IMG/VR virus record: IMGVR_UViG_3300046331_000099
Coordinates: 1 to 64,000 of that record
DNA: 64,000 bases
From: a virus
Direction: 5' to 3' (one strand)
The translations under genes were made by a program, and so were the position numbers. Position 1 is the stretch's first letter, and each line of letters begins with the position of its first letter. Shown in pieces: positions 28,970-36,267 of this stretch. Under the pieces are notes generated by a model. It did not search any database. It was not told the origin of the DNA and was given only the letters and a program-made list of their open reading frames with translations.

Positions 28970-29044
28970 TGGGGAGATGTACGAGAATCGAACTCGTGAT
29001 AACGGAATCACAACCCGTGGTTTTACCACTAAACTAACAACTCC
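28970..29044 (-). tRNA. tRNA-His(GUG)
   Basis: Anticodon loop TTGTGAT, and an extra 5' G opposite discriminator C as expected for histidine, with CCA encoded. Confidence 0.9.
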
Positions 29045-29049
29045 ATAAA

Positions 29050-29133
29050 CCATATAGAAACACACTGGCTTGCAAGACTCCTACTAACCTTTCGATAGAT
29101 GTCGCAGTTAGTATTCAATGTGTTTTCATATGG
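29050..29133 (-). ncRNA. Long-helix element following tRNA-Lys
   Basis: The arms at 29050-29064 and 29119-29133 pair 14 of 15 and start with the CCA of tRNA-Lys (CCATATG...). Inside is a 7-bp TACTAAC/GTTAGTA hairpin. There is no T-loop and no open frame. It shares the CCATAT...ATATGG and AACACA pattern with the elements at 24525 and 29391. Confidence 0.5.
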
Positions 29134-29205
29134 TAGGGGCACAGAGAATCGAACTCTGATTACATGGTTAAAAGCCACGTACTTTAGCCGTTAAGTTATA
29201 CCCCC
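29131..29205 (-). tRNA. tRNA-Lys(UUU)
   Basis: Acceptor GGGGGTA/TGCCCCT, anticodon loop CTTTTAA, encoded CCA that doubles as the start of the next element. Confidence 0.9.
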
Positions 29206-29208
29206 ATA

Positions 29209-29284
29209 TGGTCCACTCTCTGAGATTCGAACTCAGCCTTCATAGGTTAAGAGCCTAGTATGCTGCCAACAACATCTAGAGTGG
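29209..29284 (-). tRNA. tRNA-Lys(CUU)
   Basis: Perfect acceptor (CCACTCT/AGAGTGG), anticodon loop CTCTTAA, encoded CCA. Confidence 0.9.
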
Positions 29285-29344
29285 TTGTACGTATTATTTT
29301 GATTTTACGTGCCAACTCAGACCATACGGGGGATCTGAGTGACA

Positions 29345-29368
29345 CTAACGTTTACCTGAACGTTTCAT
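29345..29368 (-). CDS. Possible 7-residue minigene
   Basis: ATG AAA CGT TCA GGT AAA CGT TAG encodes MKRSGKR after a strong AAGGAG ribosome site. It lies in a tRNA spacer that also has an ACTCAG/CTGAGT hairpin. Expression is uncertain. Confidence 0.3.
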   Translation of the reverse strand: MKRSGKR

Positions 29369-29390
29369 GCTACTCTCCTTGTTAAACTTA

Positions 29391-29459
29391 CCAAATAAAA
29401 ACATACTACTCATCTGCTTATTAGGCAATTTGAATGTTCGGCAGTATGTTTTTATTTGG
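29391..29459 (-). ncRNA. Long-helix element following tRNA-Gln
   Basis: Arms at 29391-29407 and 29443-29459 form a perfect 17-bp helix that begins with the CCA of tRNA-Gln. The 35-base interior holds no gene. A palindromic terminator is unlikely because the helix is A/T-rich and directly joined to the tRNA. Confidence 0.5.
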
Positions 29460-29530
29460 CACCCGAGGTAAGAATCGAACTTACAATAACAGAGTCAAAG
29501 TCTGGTGTGTTACCACTACACTACTCGGGA
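29457..29530 (-). tRNA. tRNA-Gln(UUG)
   Basis: First clear tRNA of the array. Anticodon loop CTTTGAC, T arm perfect, U1-U72 mismatch, encoded GCCA. Confidence 0.88.
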
Positions 29531-29535
29531 ACATA

Positions 29536-29613
29536 CGACTTAGGCAATACTAACAGGGCATTCGATATCGGCGTTAGCCAAAATCACTTACCCCGACTTT
29601 CTAACCTAAGTCG
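29536..29613 (-). ncRNA. Helix-closed element at head of tRNA array
   Basis: CGACTTAGG and CCTAAGTCG form a perfect 9-bp closing helix around 60 bases that include a CTAAC/GTTAG hairpin. No gene is seen. It lies between the leader and tRNA-Gln. Confidence 0.45.
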
Positions 29614-29632
29614 CAATAAAAACTGGTGCAGA

Positions 29633-29650
29633 TTGTTAAAGATCTAAAGC
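29633..29650 (-). promoter_or_regulatory. boxA-like antitermination site in tRNA leader
   Basis: The minus strand reads GATCTTTAACAATCTG, close to the rRNA-operon boxA core (GCTCTTTAACAAT). It lies about 35-50 bases below the -10 of the last leader promoter. A NusB/NusE site would suit a long stable-RNA operon. Confidence 0.5.
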
Positions 29651-29681
29651 TAATCAAGAGATCAAGATCAGCGAGGCATTT

Positions 29682-29710
29682 ATTATACATCAGCTAAGAT
29701 ATAAAGTCAA
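29682..29710 (-). promoter_or_regulatory. Tandem promoter 3 of the tRNA array
   Basis: Minus-strand TTGACT-17-TATAAT. Confidence 0.85.
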
Positions 29711-29790
29711 CACCTTTTTGGATAACCTTACTAACCGTAGGGTCTTTCCAAGGTTTCATGGGAATCGCTTCTCATTCAACCTAAGACATA

Positions 29791-29819
29791 ATCTTACATC
29801 ATGTCAGCGTTACTGTCAA
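29791..29819 (-). promoter_or_regulatory. Tandem promoter 2 of the tRNA array
   Basis: Minus-strand TTGACA-17-TAAGAT, 109 bases above promoter 3 with similar upstream sequence. Confidence 0.75.
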
Positions 29820-29889
29820 CAACTTTCTGAAAGACTTTACTGTTAGTAGGGTTTCTTTCATCATCGTTCTTCACACTAACTAAGCATTG

Positions 29890-29918
29890 ATTATACAGCA
29901 CAAGTGCTTTACCGTCAA
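29890..29918 (-). promoter_or_regulatory. Tandem promoter 1 of the tRNA array
   Basis: Minus-strand TTGACG-17-TATAAT, 99 bases above promoter 2. No gene lies between the three promoters (29651-29964). Confidence 0.85.
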
Positions 29919-29959
29919 CACCTTTCTTTAAAGACCCCACATCGTGGTAGACTATAAAG

Positions 29960-29993
29960 CAAAAAACCCTCGAGATTCACATCTTCGAGGGTT
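29960..29993 (-). terminator. Strong rho-independent terminator
   Basis: Stem AACCCTCGA/TCGAGGGTT (about 10 bp) followed by six T residues. It isolates the tRNA promoters from the upstream small gene. Confidence 0.85.
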
Positions 29994-30014
29994 TTGGTAA
30001 AGAGACTTATTCTC

Positions 30015-30125
30015 TTACATCTTCTTACCAAAACCCTTCGTATCCTCAATCGCATAGCCAGAACCTTCTACAAATGATGGGCGTGTGCTTGTCCATCCGT
30101 TATTCAACGGTAGCTGTTTATGCAT
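30015..30125 (-). CDS. Small protein (36 aa)
   Basis: The frame MHKQLPLNNGWTSTRPSFVE... ends GFGKKM, sits between its own promoter and a terminator, and nothing else is encoded there. The ribosome site is weak. The function is unknown. Confidence 0.5.
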   Translation of the reverse strand: MHKQLPLNNGWTSTRPSFVEGSGYAIEDTKGFGKKM

Positions 30126-30156
30126 TTTGGAACAAGAGAGTAACATAGTAGAAAGA

Positions 30157-30185
30157 ATTCTATCCTAGAAGTTGATTGAAGTCAA
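30157..30185 (-). promoter_or_regulatory. Sigma70-type promoter for the 36-aa gene
   Basis: Minus-strand TTGACT-17-TAGAAT. Confidence 0.7.
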
Positions 30186-30263
30186 GTGGTTTGTTCAACC
30201 ACCTGTAGATCTATTTAGACAATATCTTAGCTCAGTTTGAACTATTTGTCAAGTATTTTGAAA

Positions 30264-30824
30264 TTATTTTAGTAAGTCTGCCACACACTGTGGAACTACT
30301 GGCTCCAACATCCTCTCAGGATGCCAAACAATACCAAAGATTGGAAGATGTTCATGTCTGAACGCTTCGATGGTCTGATCAGCCTCATGCATTGCAATTG
30401 GAATCATCCCTTTACCAAGAGTCTTGATTGTCTGTCCGTGGTAACTATTTACAAGAACCTTCTTACCATCCATCACAACTTCATGATCTGTTTTATCATG
30501 AGTTGGCACCAAATTCCAATCAATGTCATTCTTACCACCAGTAAGATCATTGATTGCAAAAGCACCATGACACACACCAAGGATCGGCTTTTTATTCTGC
30601 ACGGCATGATAGAACAATGCGTTCTCTGTGTAGTTTCTAGCAACAGAATCAGTGCCACCAGAAAGAACTAAACAATCATACTCGATGTCAGGAACAAATC
30701 CAGTATTGGCTACTGGAATGAGATGATGACTGCTTAGAAAGGAGTACCAACTTCTCTCCAAGCAGTCAAACAAGAAATTATTTGGAGGGATCCGAAAATC
30801 CCTCTGTGAAATCAAAATTTTCAT
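30264..30824 (-). CDS. Class I glutamine amidotransferase
   Basis: The 186-residue protein has the class I triad: PILGVCHGAFAIN with the nucleophile Cys near residue 103, and VWHPERM with His/Glu near residue 169. An early LSGGTDSVARN gives the oxyanion-side loop. Such domains release ammonia from glutamine for a partner synthetase or hydrolyse gamma-glutamyl amides. A stand-alone synthetase-like PP-loop protein without its own glutaminase is encoded 4 kb upstream, so the two could cooperate; this is inference. Confidence 0.8.
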   Translation of the reverse strand: MKILISQRDFRIPPNNFLFDCLERSWYSFLSSHHLIPVANTGFVPDIEYDCLVLSGGTDSVARNYTENALFYHAVQNKKPILGVCHGAFAINDLTGGKNDIDWNLVPTHDKTDHEVVMDGKKVLVNSYHGQTIKTLGKGMIPIAMHEADQTIEAFRHEHLPIFGIVWHPERMLEPVVPQCVADLLK

Positions 30825-30841
30825 AACAAAGGGATTAGGTA

Positions 30842-31615
30842 TTAGACGCTAGCTTCTTTACCATTGAACGCAACACATAGGTCACGATGTGGTTCGCCAT
30901 ACGCTTCTAGCATGATTGCTTGAACTTCTGGAGAAGCAGTCTTGAAGTCACCCAAAGATGTGCAAGAACATTCGAACAAGTCCCAAACCATTTCTTTAAC
31001 ATGAGAAAGAGCTTGTGCTTGGGCTTCTGGAGTTGTTACCAACTTCTCGAGCATCAAACGACCAATGTTAGAGTGGAACTTCTCGTCACGAGCAACACGG
31101 TCATAACGCTTCTGGATGAACTCATCACCAGCGCATTGAGCCATTGTTTGCCATACTTTAGCAGCACGACCTTCAGCCATGTATTGGTACATGTGCATCA
31201 TGATTGGATTATCATGGGCTTCGTACTTCTGGATCAAAGATGCGCCCATACGAACGTCAACTTTACCATACTCTTTCCAGATTGCTTCTAGGTCTGGTGC
31301 TTCACCAGTCAAGTGCTCTAGAACTTCGTAAACGATACGGAAGTGTTCTGCTTCGTCCCATGCTTGCTTAGAAAGCAAACGGCATTCTTCTGGGTTAGTC
31401 AAAGCTGGTAGTTCGGAAACTTTCTTAGAAAGTTCGATCATGTTCATACGTTCGTTAGACAAACGGATGTGGAAGAAGTTAGCGAGCTTTTCTTTGTCGC
31501 CCTTTACTTCGTCGAAGAACTGACGTGTTTGGATCTCAGCCACTTTGTGTAGTGGCATGAAGGATTCCCACAGGTCGTCCAAGAATTCTTTTGCTGGTTT
31601 AGCAGTTGCTGTCAT
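30842..31615 (-). CDS. Ferritin-like diiron-carboxylate protein 1
   Basis: The 257-residue helical protein has the four-helix diiron ligand set: NERMNMIEL near residue 53, DEAEHFRIV near residue 89, AEGRAAK near residue 147 and RDEKFHSN near residue 175 (E, ExxH, E, ExxH). This architecture binds two irons and activates oxygen, as in ferritin-like hydroxylases. It is paralogous to the product of 32751-33467. A T4-type late promoter lies upstream. Confidence 0.75.
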   Translation of the reverse strand: MTATAKPAKEFLDDLWESFMPLHKVAEIQTRQFFDEVKGDKEKLANFFHIRLSNERMNMIELSKKVSELPALTNPEECRLLSKQAWDEAEHFRIVYEVLEHLTGEAPDLEAIWKEYGKVDVRMGASLIQKYEAHDNPIMMHMYQYMAEGRAAKVWQTMAQCAGDEFIQKRYDRVARDEKFHSNIGRLMLEKLVTTPEAQAQALSHVKEMVWDLFECSCTSLGDFKTASPEVQAIMLEAYGEPHRDLCVAFNGKEASV

Positions 31616-31684
31616 TTGAGTTTTCCTTTAAGTATAAAAGTTAAAGTGTTGTTGAAATAGAGGCACATCTTGTACCTCATATTC

Positions 31685-31692
31685 TATTTATA
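31685..31692 (-). promoter_or_regulatory. T4-type late promoter (TATAAATA)
   Basis: The minus strand reads TATAAATAGAATA upstream of diiron gene 1. The same 13 bases occur upstream of diiron gene 2. Confidence 0.7.
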
Positions 31693-31704
31693 AGAGAAAT
31701 AGAC

Positions 31705-32661
31705 TCACTTTTGGTTATTTTTTGATAAAACTGTATCTACAAGAGGTTGCCACTGTTTTTCACGTGTTTTCACCCACAATTTCATGGCTTCTGGGTTTTG
31801 TAGAACCTTGTTTTGAACCAATAGGTTGTCATAGAAGATAGCCTTAACTTCATCAGAATTCAAAGCCTTAGTGAACTCTCGGTTGTACCATTCGATAACA
31901 TCTTTCGGTACACCAGCTGGAAGCATTAAAGCCCACATTCCAGATACATTGAAATTAGGAATAGCTGTATCCATAGTTTGGGCTTCTGGAATCTGAGCTA
32001 ATGGTATAATACCACTCAACGCTACAACTTGCACTCGTCCATCTCTATAGAATGGATTAGCCACTGCAGATGGGACGATAGCAAACCGTACATGACCACC
32101 AGCTACATCGTTCAATGCATCGTTTGGACCTTTGTGGTCTACACGAACAACATCAGAGAACTGAACTTTTGCAGCAATAGATTCATAGACCAGTCTAGCA
32201 CCACCGCTTGCAGCAATAGTTACCTTCTCGGTCTTAAGAGCCTGAACCAATTGTTTTGGAGTTTTTACTGGATCGCCAGACTTAGCCACGACAACGAATG
32301 GGCTAGTAGCAATATGAGTTGGATAGACAAAACTATCAACATTGTATGAACGACCATCACCTTGAACAGAAACCTTGTCCATAGCTGCAATCCCTGGAAC
32401 AGAGACGTTAGTTACAGAGTACCCATCAGCTGGACGCTTGCTCAATTCTTCAGTACCAATAACACCACCAGCACCTGGACGATTAGTGATAACAAATTTT
32501 GCACCAGTGTTTTGTTCAACTTGTTTAGCTAGGACACGGAATGAGAGTTCATTCACACTTCCAGGTGTCCATGCCATAATCGCTTCAATCGGTTTTGTCG
32601 GTTGCCACGCAAAAGCAGAAGCAGACATCACCATCAACAAACTAATTACGAGTTTTTTCAT
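31705..32661 (-). CDS. Bug/TctC-family periplasmic substrate-binding protein 1
   Basis: A signal peptide (MKKLVISLLMVMSASAFA) is followed by WQPTKPIEAIMAWTPGSVNE, TNRPGAGGVIGTEELSKRPADGY and further Bug-fold segments. At 318 residues it matches the tripartite tricarboxylate receptor family. Such proteins capture carboxylates or small organic acids in the periplasm for TctAB transporters, which are not encoded here. It lies between the two diiron genes. Confidence 0.85.
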   Translation of the reverse strand: MKKLVISLLMVMSASAFAWQPTKPIEAIMAWTPGSVNELSFRVLAKQVEQNTGAKFVITNRPGAGGVIGTEELSKRPADGYSVTNVSVPGIAAMDKVSVQGDGRSYNVDSFVYPTHIATSPFVVVAKSGDPVKTPKQLVQALKTEKVTIAASGGARLVYESIAAKVQFSDVVRVDHKGPNDALNDVAGGHVRFAIVPSAVANPFYRDGRVQVVALSGIIPLAQIPEAQTMDTAIPNFNVSGMWALMLPAGVPKDVIEWYNREFTKALNSDEVKAIFYDNLLVQNKVLQNPEAMKLWVKTREKQWQPLVDTVLSKNNQK

Positions 32662-32750
32662 ATTCTTTCATCATCCTATTCATAAAATCTTCATCAGATT
32701 CATAGTTAAAAGACCACTCCCAAAATTGTTTCAGGAGTGGTTTGGTTTCA

Positions 32751-33467
32751 TTAAGCAGCCATTTCAAATTTGTAATCATATGCTTCTTCAACGATCTTAG
32801 CAGCTTCTGGAAGGAATGTTGTTCCTTTTGCAGAGATAGCGTATAAGTCTTTGCGCATTTCATTAGCCAATTCAGTGGCACGTGCTTGGGCTTCTGGTGT
32901 AGTAACCAGTTGCTCTAATTTCCACTTACCGATGTTGGAGTGGAATCCTTCGTCACGAGCGATCTTAGCATAACGGTGGCTAATAAAGTCGTCTTCAATA
33001 GTCTCAGCCATTTGATTCCAAACTGCTTCGGCACGACCTTCGGCGATTGTTTGATACAATGCTAGTGCTAGATCGTCAGTTTGTGCTTCGTACTTGTCCA
33101 ATAGGCTAGCACCTTTATTCTTAATACGAGTTTCCCAAGATGCGGCTGCTGCTTCTAAGTCCACGGCTTCACCTGTGATGTGCTCAATAACTTCTTTTAC
33201 CATACGGTAGTGTTGGGCTTCGTCAAGTGCTTGTTTGCTCAGCAACTGAAGTTCTTCAGTACTGGTGTTTAGTGGCATTTCTGCAATTTTCTTGGAGATT
33301 TCAATTAGGTTCATACGTTCGTTAACCATACGACCAGTAAAGTGGTCTACAAGAGTTTCCTTGCTTGGGTTAGATTCGAAGTATGCCTTTACCTGCATTG
33401 CAGATGCTGTGAATAAAGGTTGATTGGCTGCAGCTAGTTCGCTGACAAATTCTTTTGCGGCTTTCAT
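32751..33467 (-). CDS. Ferritin-like diiron-carboxylate protein 2
   Basis: At 238 residues it aligns along its length with diiron protein 1: NERMNLIEI, DEAQHYRMV, AEGRAEA and RDEGFHSN keep the E, ExxH, E, ExxH set. The pair is probably an ancient duplication with distinct substrates or a heterodimer. Confidence 0.75.
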   Translation of the reverse strand: MKAAKEFVSELAAANQPLFTASAMQVKAYFESNPSKETLVDHFTGRMVNERMNLIEISKKIAEMPLNTSTEELQLLSKQALDEAQHYRMVKEVIEHITGEAVDLEAAAASWETRIKNKGASLLDKYEAQTDDLALALYQTIAEGRAEAVWNQMAETIEDDFISHRYAKIARDEGFHSNIGKWKLEQLVTTPEAQARATELANEMRKDLYAISAKGTTFLPEAAKIVEEAYDYKFEMAA

Positions 33468-33531
33468 CTTAAGTTCCTTTTGATTATTGACTGGTTAATC
33501 GCTGGGTTATTCAACGCTGGGATTTGTATTC

Positions 33532-33539
33532 TATTTATA
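33532..33539 (-). promoter_or_regulatory. T4-type late promoter (TATAAATA)
   Basis: Minus-strand TATAAATAGAATA upstream of diiron gene 2, identical to the site at 31685. Confidence 0.7.
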
Positions 33540-33543
33540 ATTC

Positions 33544-34509
33544 TTAATTCGGCTTGGGTAGGCTTTTAACGTAAGGAAGCCACTGTTTTTGTAGTTCTAC
33601 CATATCTTTACGAACACCCTTTGGGCCAACTGATTTTGGGTCTAAGAAGATGTAGTTCTCTTCCATAAACTTCTTGTATTCAGCTGTTTTTAAGGCTGGA
33701 ATGAAGTTCTTTTCGTACCAGTTGGCGATCTCTGGTGGGGTATTCGGAGGCAAAGCTACGTTCCAGCAACCATATACATTTAGTCCAGGAACTGAGTCTT
33801 TCATTAATAGCACTTCAGTAGGGATACCAGCAAGTTTAGTTTCACCTGCAATACCGATTAACTTAACCTTACCTGTAGAGACAAGTGTATTTGCGATAGC
33901 GATAGGCATAACACCAAACTCAGTGCCAGTTTTACCATCATATTGGGCTACGCTAGTAACTGCAGGCACTGGACCTTTGAAAATAATTGGTTGAACCTTC
34001 TCTTTGTTACCATTGACATTCTGCATAAAATATTCATATGCTAGGTAATGTGCAGAACCACCAACAGCAAAGTTGATCTCACGTCCAGATGTCACTTCTT
34101 TAACAAGTTCAGGAATACTATTTACATTGCTCTTAGAACTAGCAACAAACGCCATTGGGCTTTTACCGATGTTAGTCACTAGGGTTAGATCTAATGGACT
34201 GCGTGTGATTAGGTTAGAAAAGTGCACTTCTGAAAATAAGAAGCCACTCACACAAGAAGGAATACCAACAGTATAGCCATCTGGTTTGCTCTCTAGTAAT
34301 TGCTTGAGCATGATGTTACCATCTGCTCCAGGTTTATTCTGAAGAACAAAGTTAGCCTTACCTGTATTCTCAATGTAAGATGTGATCAATCGAGCAGTAA
34401 CCTCACCACCAGAACCCGCTGTAGTAGGTAGTAATACCGTGATTGGTTGTTTTGGTTCCCATGCATTGGCTAGTAGGGGGAACAATAGTACTAGTAAAAA
34501 CTTTTTCAA
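33544..34509 (-). CDS. Bug/TctC-family periplasmic substrate-binding protein 2
   Basis: Signal peptide (MKKFLLVLLFPLLANA), then WEPKQPITVLLPTTAGSGGE and NKPGADGNIMLKQLLESKPD, the usual Bug N-lobe segments; 321 residues. It is divergent from protein 1, so different ligands are likely. It ends at the late promoter of diiron gene 2. Confidence 0.85.
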   Translation of the reverse strand: MKKFLLVLLFPLLANAWEPKQPITVLLPTTAGSGGEVTARLITSYIENTGKANFVLQNKPGADGNIMLKQLLESKPDGYTVGIPSCVSGFLFSEVHFSNLITRSPLDLTLVTNIGKSPMAFVASSKSNVNSIPELVKEVTSGREINFAVGGSAHYLAYEYFMQNVNGNKEKVQPIIFKGPVPAVTSVAQYDGKTGTEFGVMPIAIANTLVSTGKVKLIGIAGETKLAGIPTEVLLMKDSVPGLNVYGCWNVALPPNTPPEIANWYEKNFIPALKTAEYKKFMEENYIFLDPKSVGPKGVRKDMVELQKQWLPYVKSLPKPN

Positions 34510-34593
34510 TTTAATTTATTCCTGTGTTATTTGGACAATCATACATTTTTCTTAGGGTATTTATTTCTGAGAAAAATTGTTTAATGCGTTCGA

Positions 34594-35607
34594 TCATAGA
34601 AAATCTTTCATGTATAGTGAAGTTCCGTCGACCAAGTCCATGACCCAATAGTGATCAACGATATGATAATGAGATGTCTGAACTACTTTATTGGCAGCAT
34701 AGAAATCAAGCCCACAATCTTTTAGAAACTTCTTCGAAGCCCACTTGTATGTCTTTGGATCTGGTGATAGAAACTTCTCTTCGTATCTACCAATAGACCA
34801 TTTCTGAAAGTCTACTGTATCATAAAAGGCAAAGAATCTATCAGCGTTCGGCAGCGCACGTTGGCGGTTGACCTTACCCATCTGCCACTTAGAATTTAGT
34901 TCTATGAACGACAGATACTCTGGTACAGTTTTGATAGGAGCACCTGGAAAGTTTTCCATCATCAATCCCACCATCTCAACTTGATCTCTATCGAGATAGT
35001 CTTCCCATGCCATGGTAAACTCGTTTGGCTTTAATGTAAAGTATCTACCGTATAGTTGGTCACCAAGATAACCACTGACAATTATACCATCATCAAAGGT
35101 TGGAGTCAAAAGTGGTAGAGTAATATGACATTCAACATTTCTGGGAACAATATGTTTCTCCATCATATTAGCAGATTCAACAATGGAGCTAACGTTACAG
35201 AAAACCTTTAGTTGTTTTGGATCAGCAACTTCCATCAAAGCAAACAGTGCAGTTGTGCTGTCTAAACCACCAGACCACGAGATATTTATCTTCTTACCAG
35301 TAGCAACTAAACGCTCAGCAGTCTCTAGGCAGATCTGTTTGAATGGTTTGTTGAAAGAAGAATCATACTCAGGCAGTGGTTCGTACTCTGCCATCTTTAG
35401 ATAGTGTGGCAGTGTCCTAGTTCTATCTTGGAACATGTCCATATTACCCTGATGGATTCTACCATCACTCATGTCCCACTGTTCAAGATTCAACTTCTGA
35501 TAGATTGGTAGAACTTTATCAAAGTGTTCTGACTTGTAATGATCTAGCTTCGGAGATTCAATAATCTTATCAGCCCGCAGTCTGTGTATAATGCAGTTTC
35601 GAATCAT
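34594..35607 (-). CDS. Asparagine-synthetase-like PP-loop amidotransferase domain
   Basis: The 337-residue protein has the PP-loop SWSGGLDSTTALFAL near residue 110 and SGYLGDQLYGRYF near residue 177, matching the AsnB synthetase domain (SGGxDS and GDELFGGY). The N-terminal glutaminase domain of AsnB is absent. Family members adenylate a carboxylate and form an amide or beta-lactam with ammonia or an amine. The class I glutaminase at 30264 might supply ammonia. Confidence 0.75.
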   Translation of the reverse strand: MIRNCIIHRLRADKIIESPKLDHYKSEHFDKVLPIYQKLNLEQWDMSDGRIHQGNMDMFQDRTRTLPHYLKMAEYEPLPEYDSSFNKPFKQICLETAERLVATGKKINISWSGGLDSTTALFALMEVADPKQLKVFCNVSSIVESANMMEKHIVPRNVECHITLPLLTPTFDDGIIVSGYLGDQLYGRYFTLKPNEFTMAWEDYLDRDQVEMVGLMMENFPGAPIKTVPEYLSFIELNSKWQMGKVNRQRALPNADRFFAFYDTVDFQKWSIGRYEEKFLSPDPKTYKWASKKFLKDCGLDFYAANKVVQTSHYHIVDHYWVMDLVDGTSLYMKDFL

Positions 35608-35912
35608 TCTAATCTCAATCTAACAGGTAGGATGCCTTCACGAATACCCCAATTACCATTATGGTCAGTAACAATGACATAGTCTTTATTCTTAATGAAT
35701 TTATCTTTGTTATCTCGAACATATTTTATAACAGATGGTGGAGCAATAATCATAGACTCTGGCACTAATATTTCATAAGCATCAGTGAACTTGGTAAACT
35801 CATCTTCATTAGAAGAGTCATACCAGAATATTTCTTTTAGAGTTCTTACATTACTGCCAATACATGGGTAGAATGGAATGCTCCATATCCATCCTTTAAG
35901 AATCGGTTCCAT
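35604..35912 (-). CDS. Hypothetical protein (102 aa)
   Basis: A soluble protein (MEPILKGWIWSIPFYPCIGS...) coupled by a 4-base overlap to the PP-loop gene. I do not recognise it; its position suggests a role with that enzyme. Confidence 0.6.
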   Translation of the reverse strand: MEPILKGWIWSIPFYPCIGSNVRTLKEIFWYDSSNEDEFTKFTDAYEILVPESMIIAPPSVIKYVRDNKDKFIKNKDYVIVTDHNGNWGIREGILPVRLRLE

Positions 35913-35913
35913 A

Positions 35914-36267
35914 TCATGTTATAAGATGTTGAGCAAGAACCATACAAGAGATCCAAGCCCACAGAGTGTTGAACGCCACAAGAGTTGGCAGCAGCTTCTT
36001 ATTGCTCGCCCAAATCAGAGTCACGCTTGTTGCAAGAGTCAAGAAGTACAACCACCAAATCTGGATACCAAAGATAAGTCCAGGGACGATGATAACTGCT
36101 TTAGCTGTCCAACTTGCAAACTCTACTATGTTATAGTCAGTCCAGTATTCTTTCGTGAACCACATCTTGTAACATTCAAGAATCTTGCGCCAGTTGCTAT
36201 GGAAGTATGATATACCAATAAGAACTGACCATACTGCTGTTGCTACTAAGATCTGCTCAAGTGTCAT
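35914..36267 (-). CDS. Small multi-pass membrane protein (117 aa)
   Basis: Three to four hydrophobic segments (around residues 5-20, 55-70, 72-87 and 95-112) with tryptophan-rich ends. It is coupled to Bug protein 3 by a 4-base overlap. It has roughly the size of a TctB subunit, but I see no TctB signature. Confidence 0.6.
   Translation of the reverse strand: MTLEQILVATAVWSVLIGISYFHSNWRKILECYKMWFTKEYWTDYNIVEFASWTAKAVIIVPGLIFGIQIWWLYFLTLATSVTLIWASNKKLLPTLVAFNTLWAWISCMVLAQHLIT

Noticed and set aside
21104-29530. CRISPR array hypothesis for the regularly spaced repeats
   Set aside because: The repeats are tRNA T-arm and CCA segments within cloverleaf genes, not direct repeats with unique spacers.
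32642-32881. 79-codon minus-strand frame overlapping diiron gene 2
   Set aside because: It is out of frame inside the real gene, without a ribosome site or domain.
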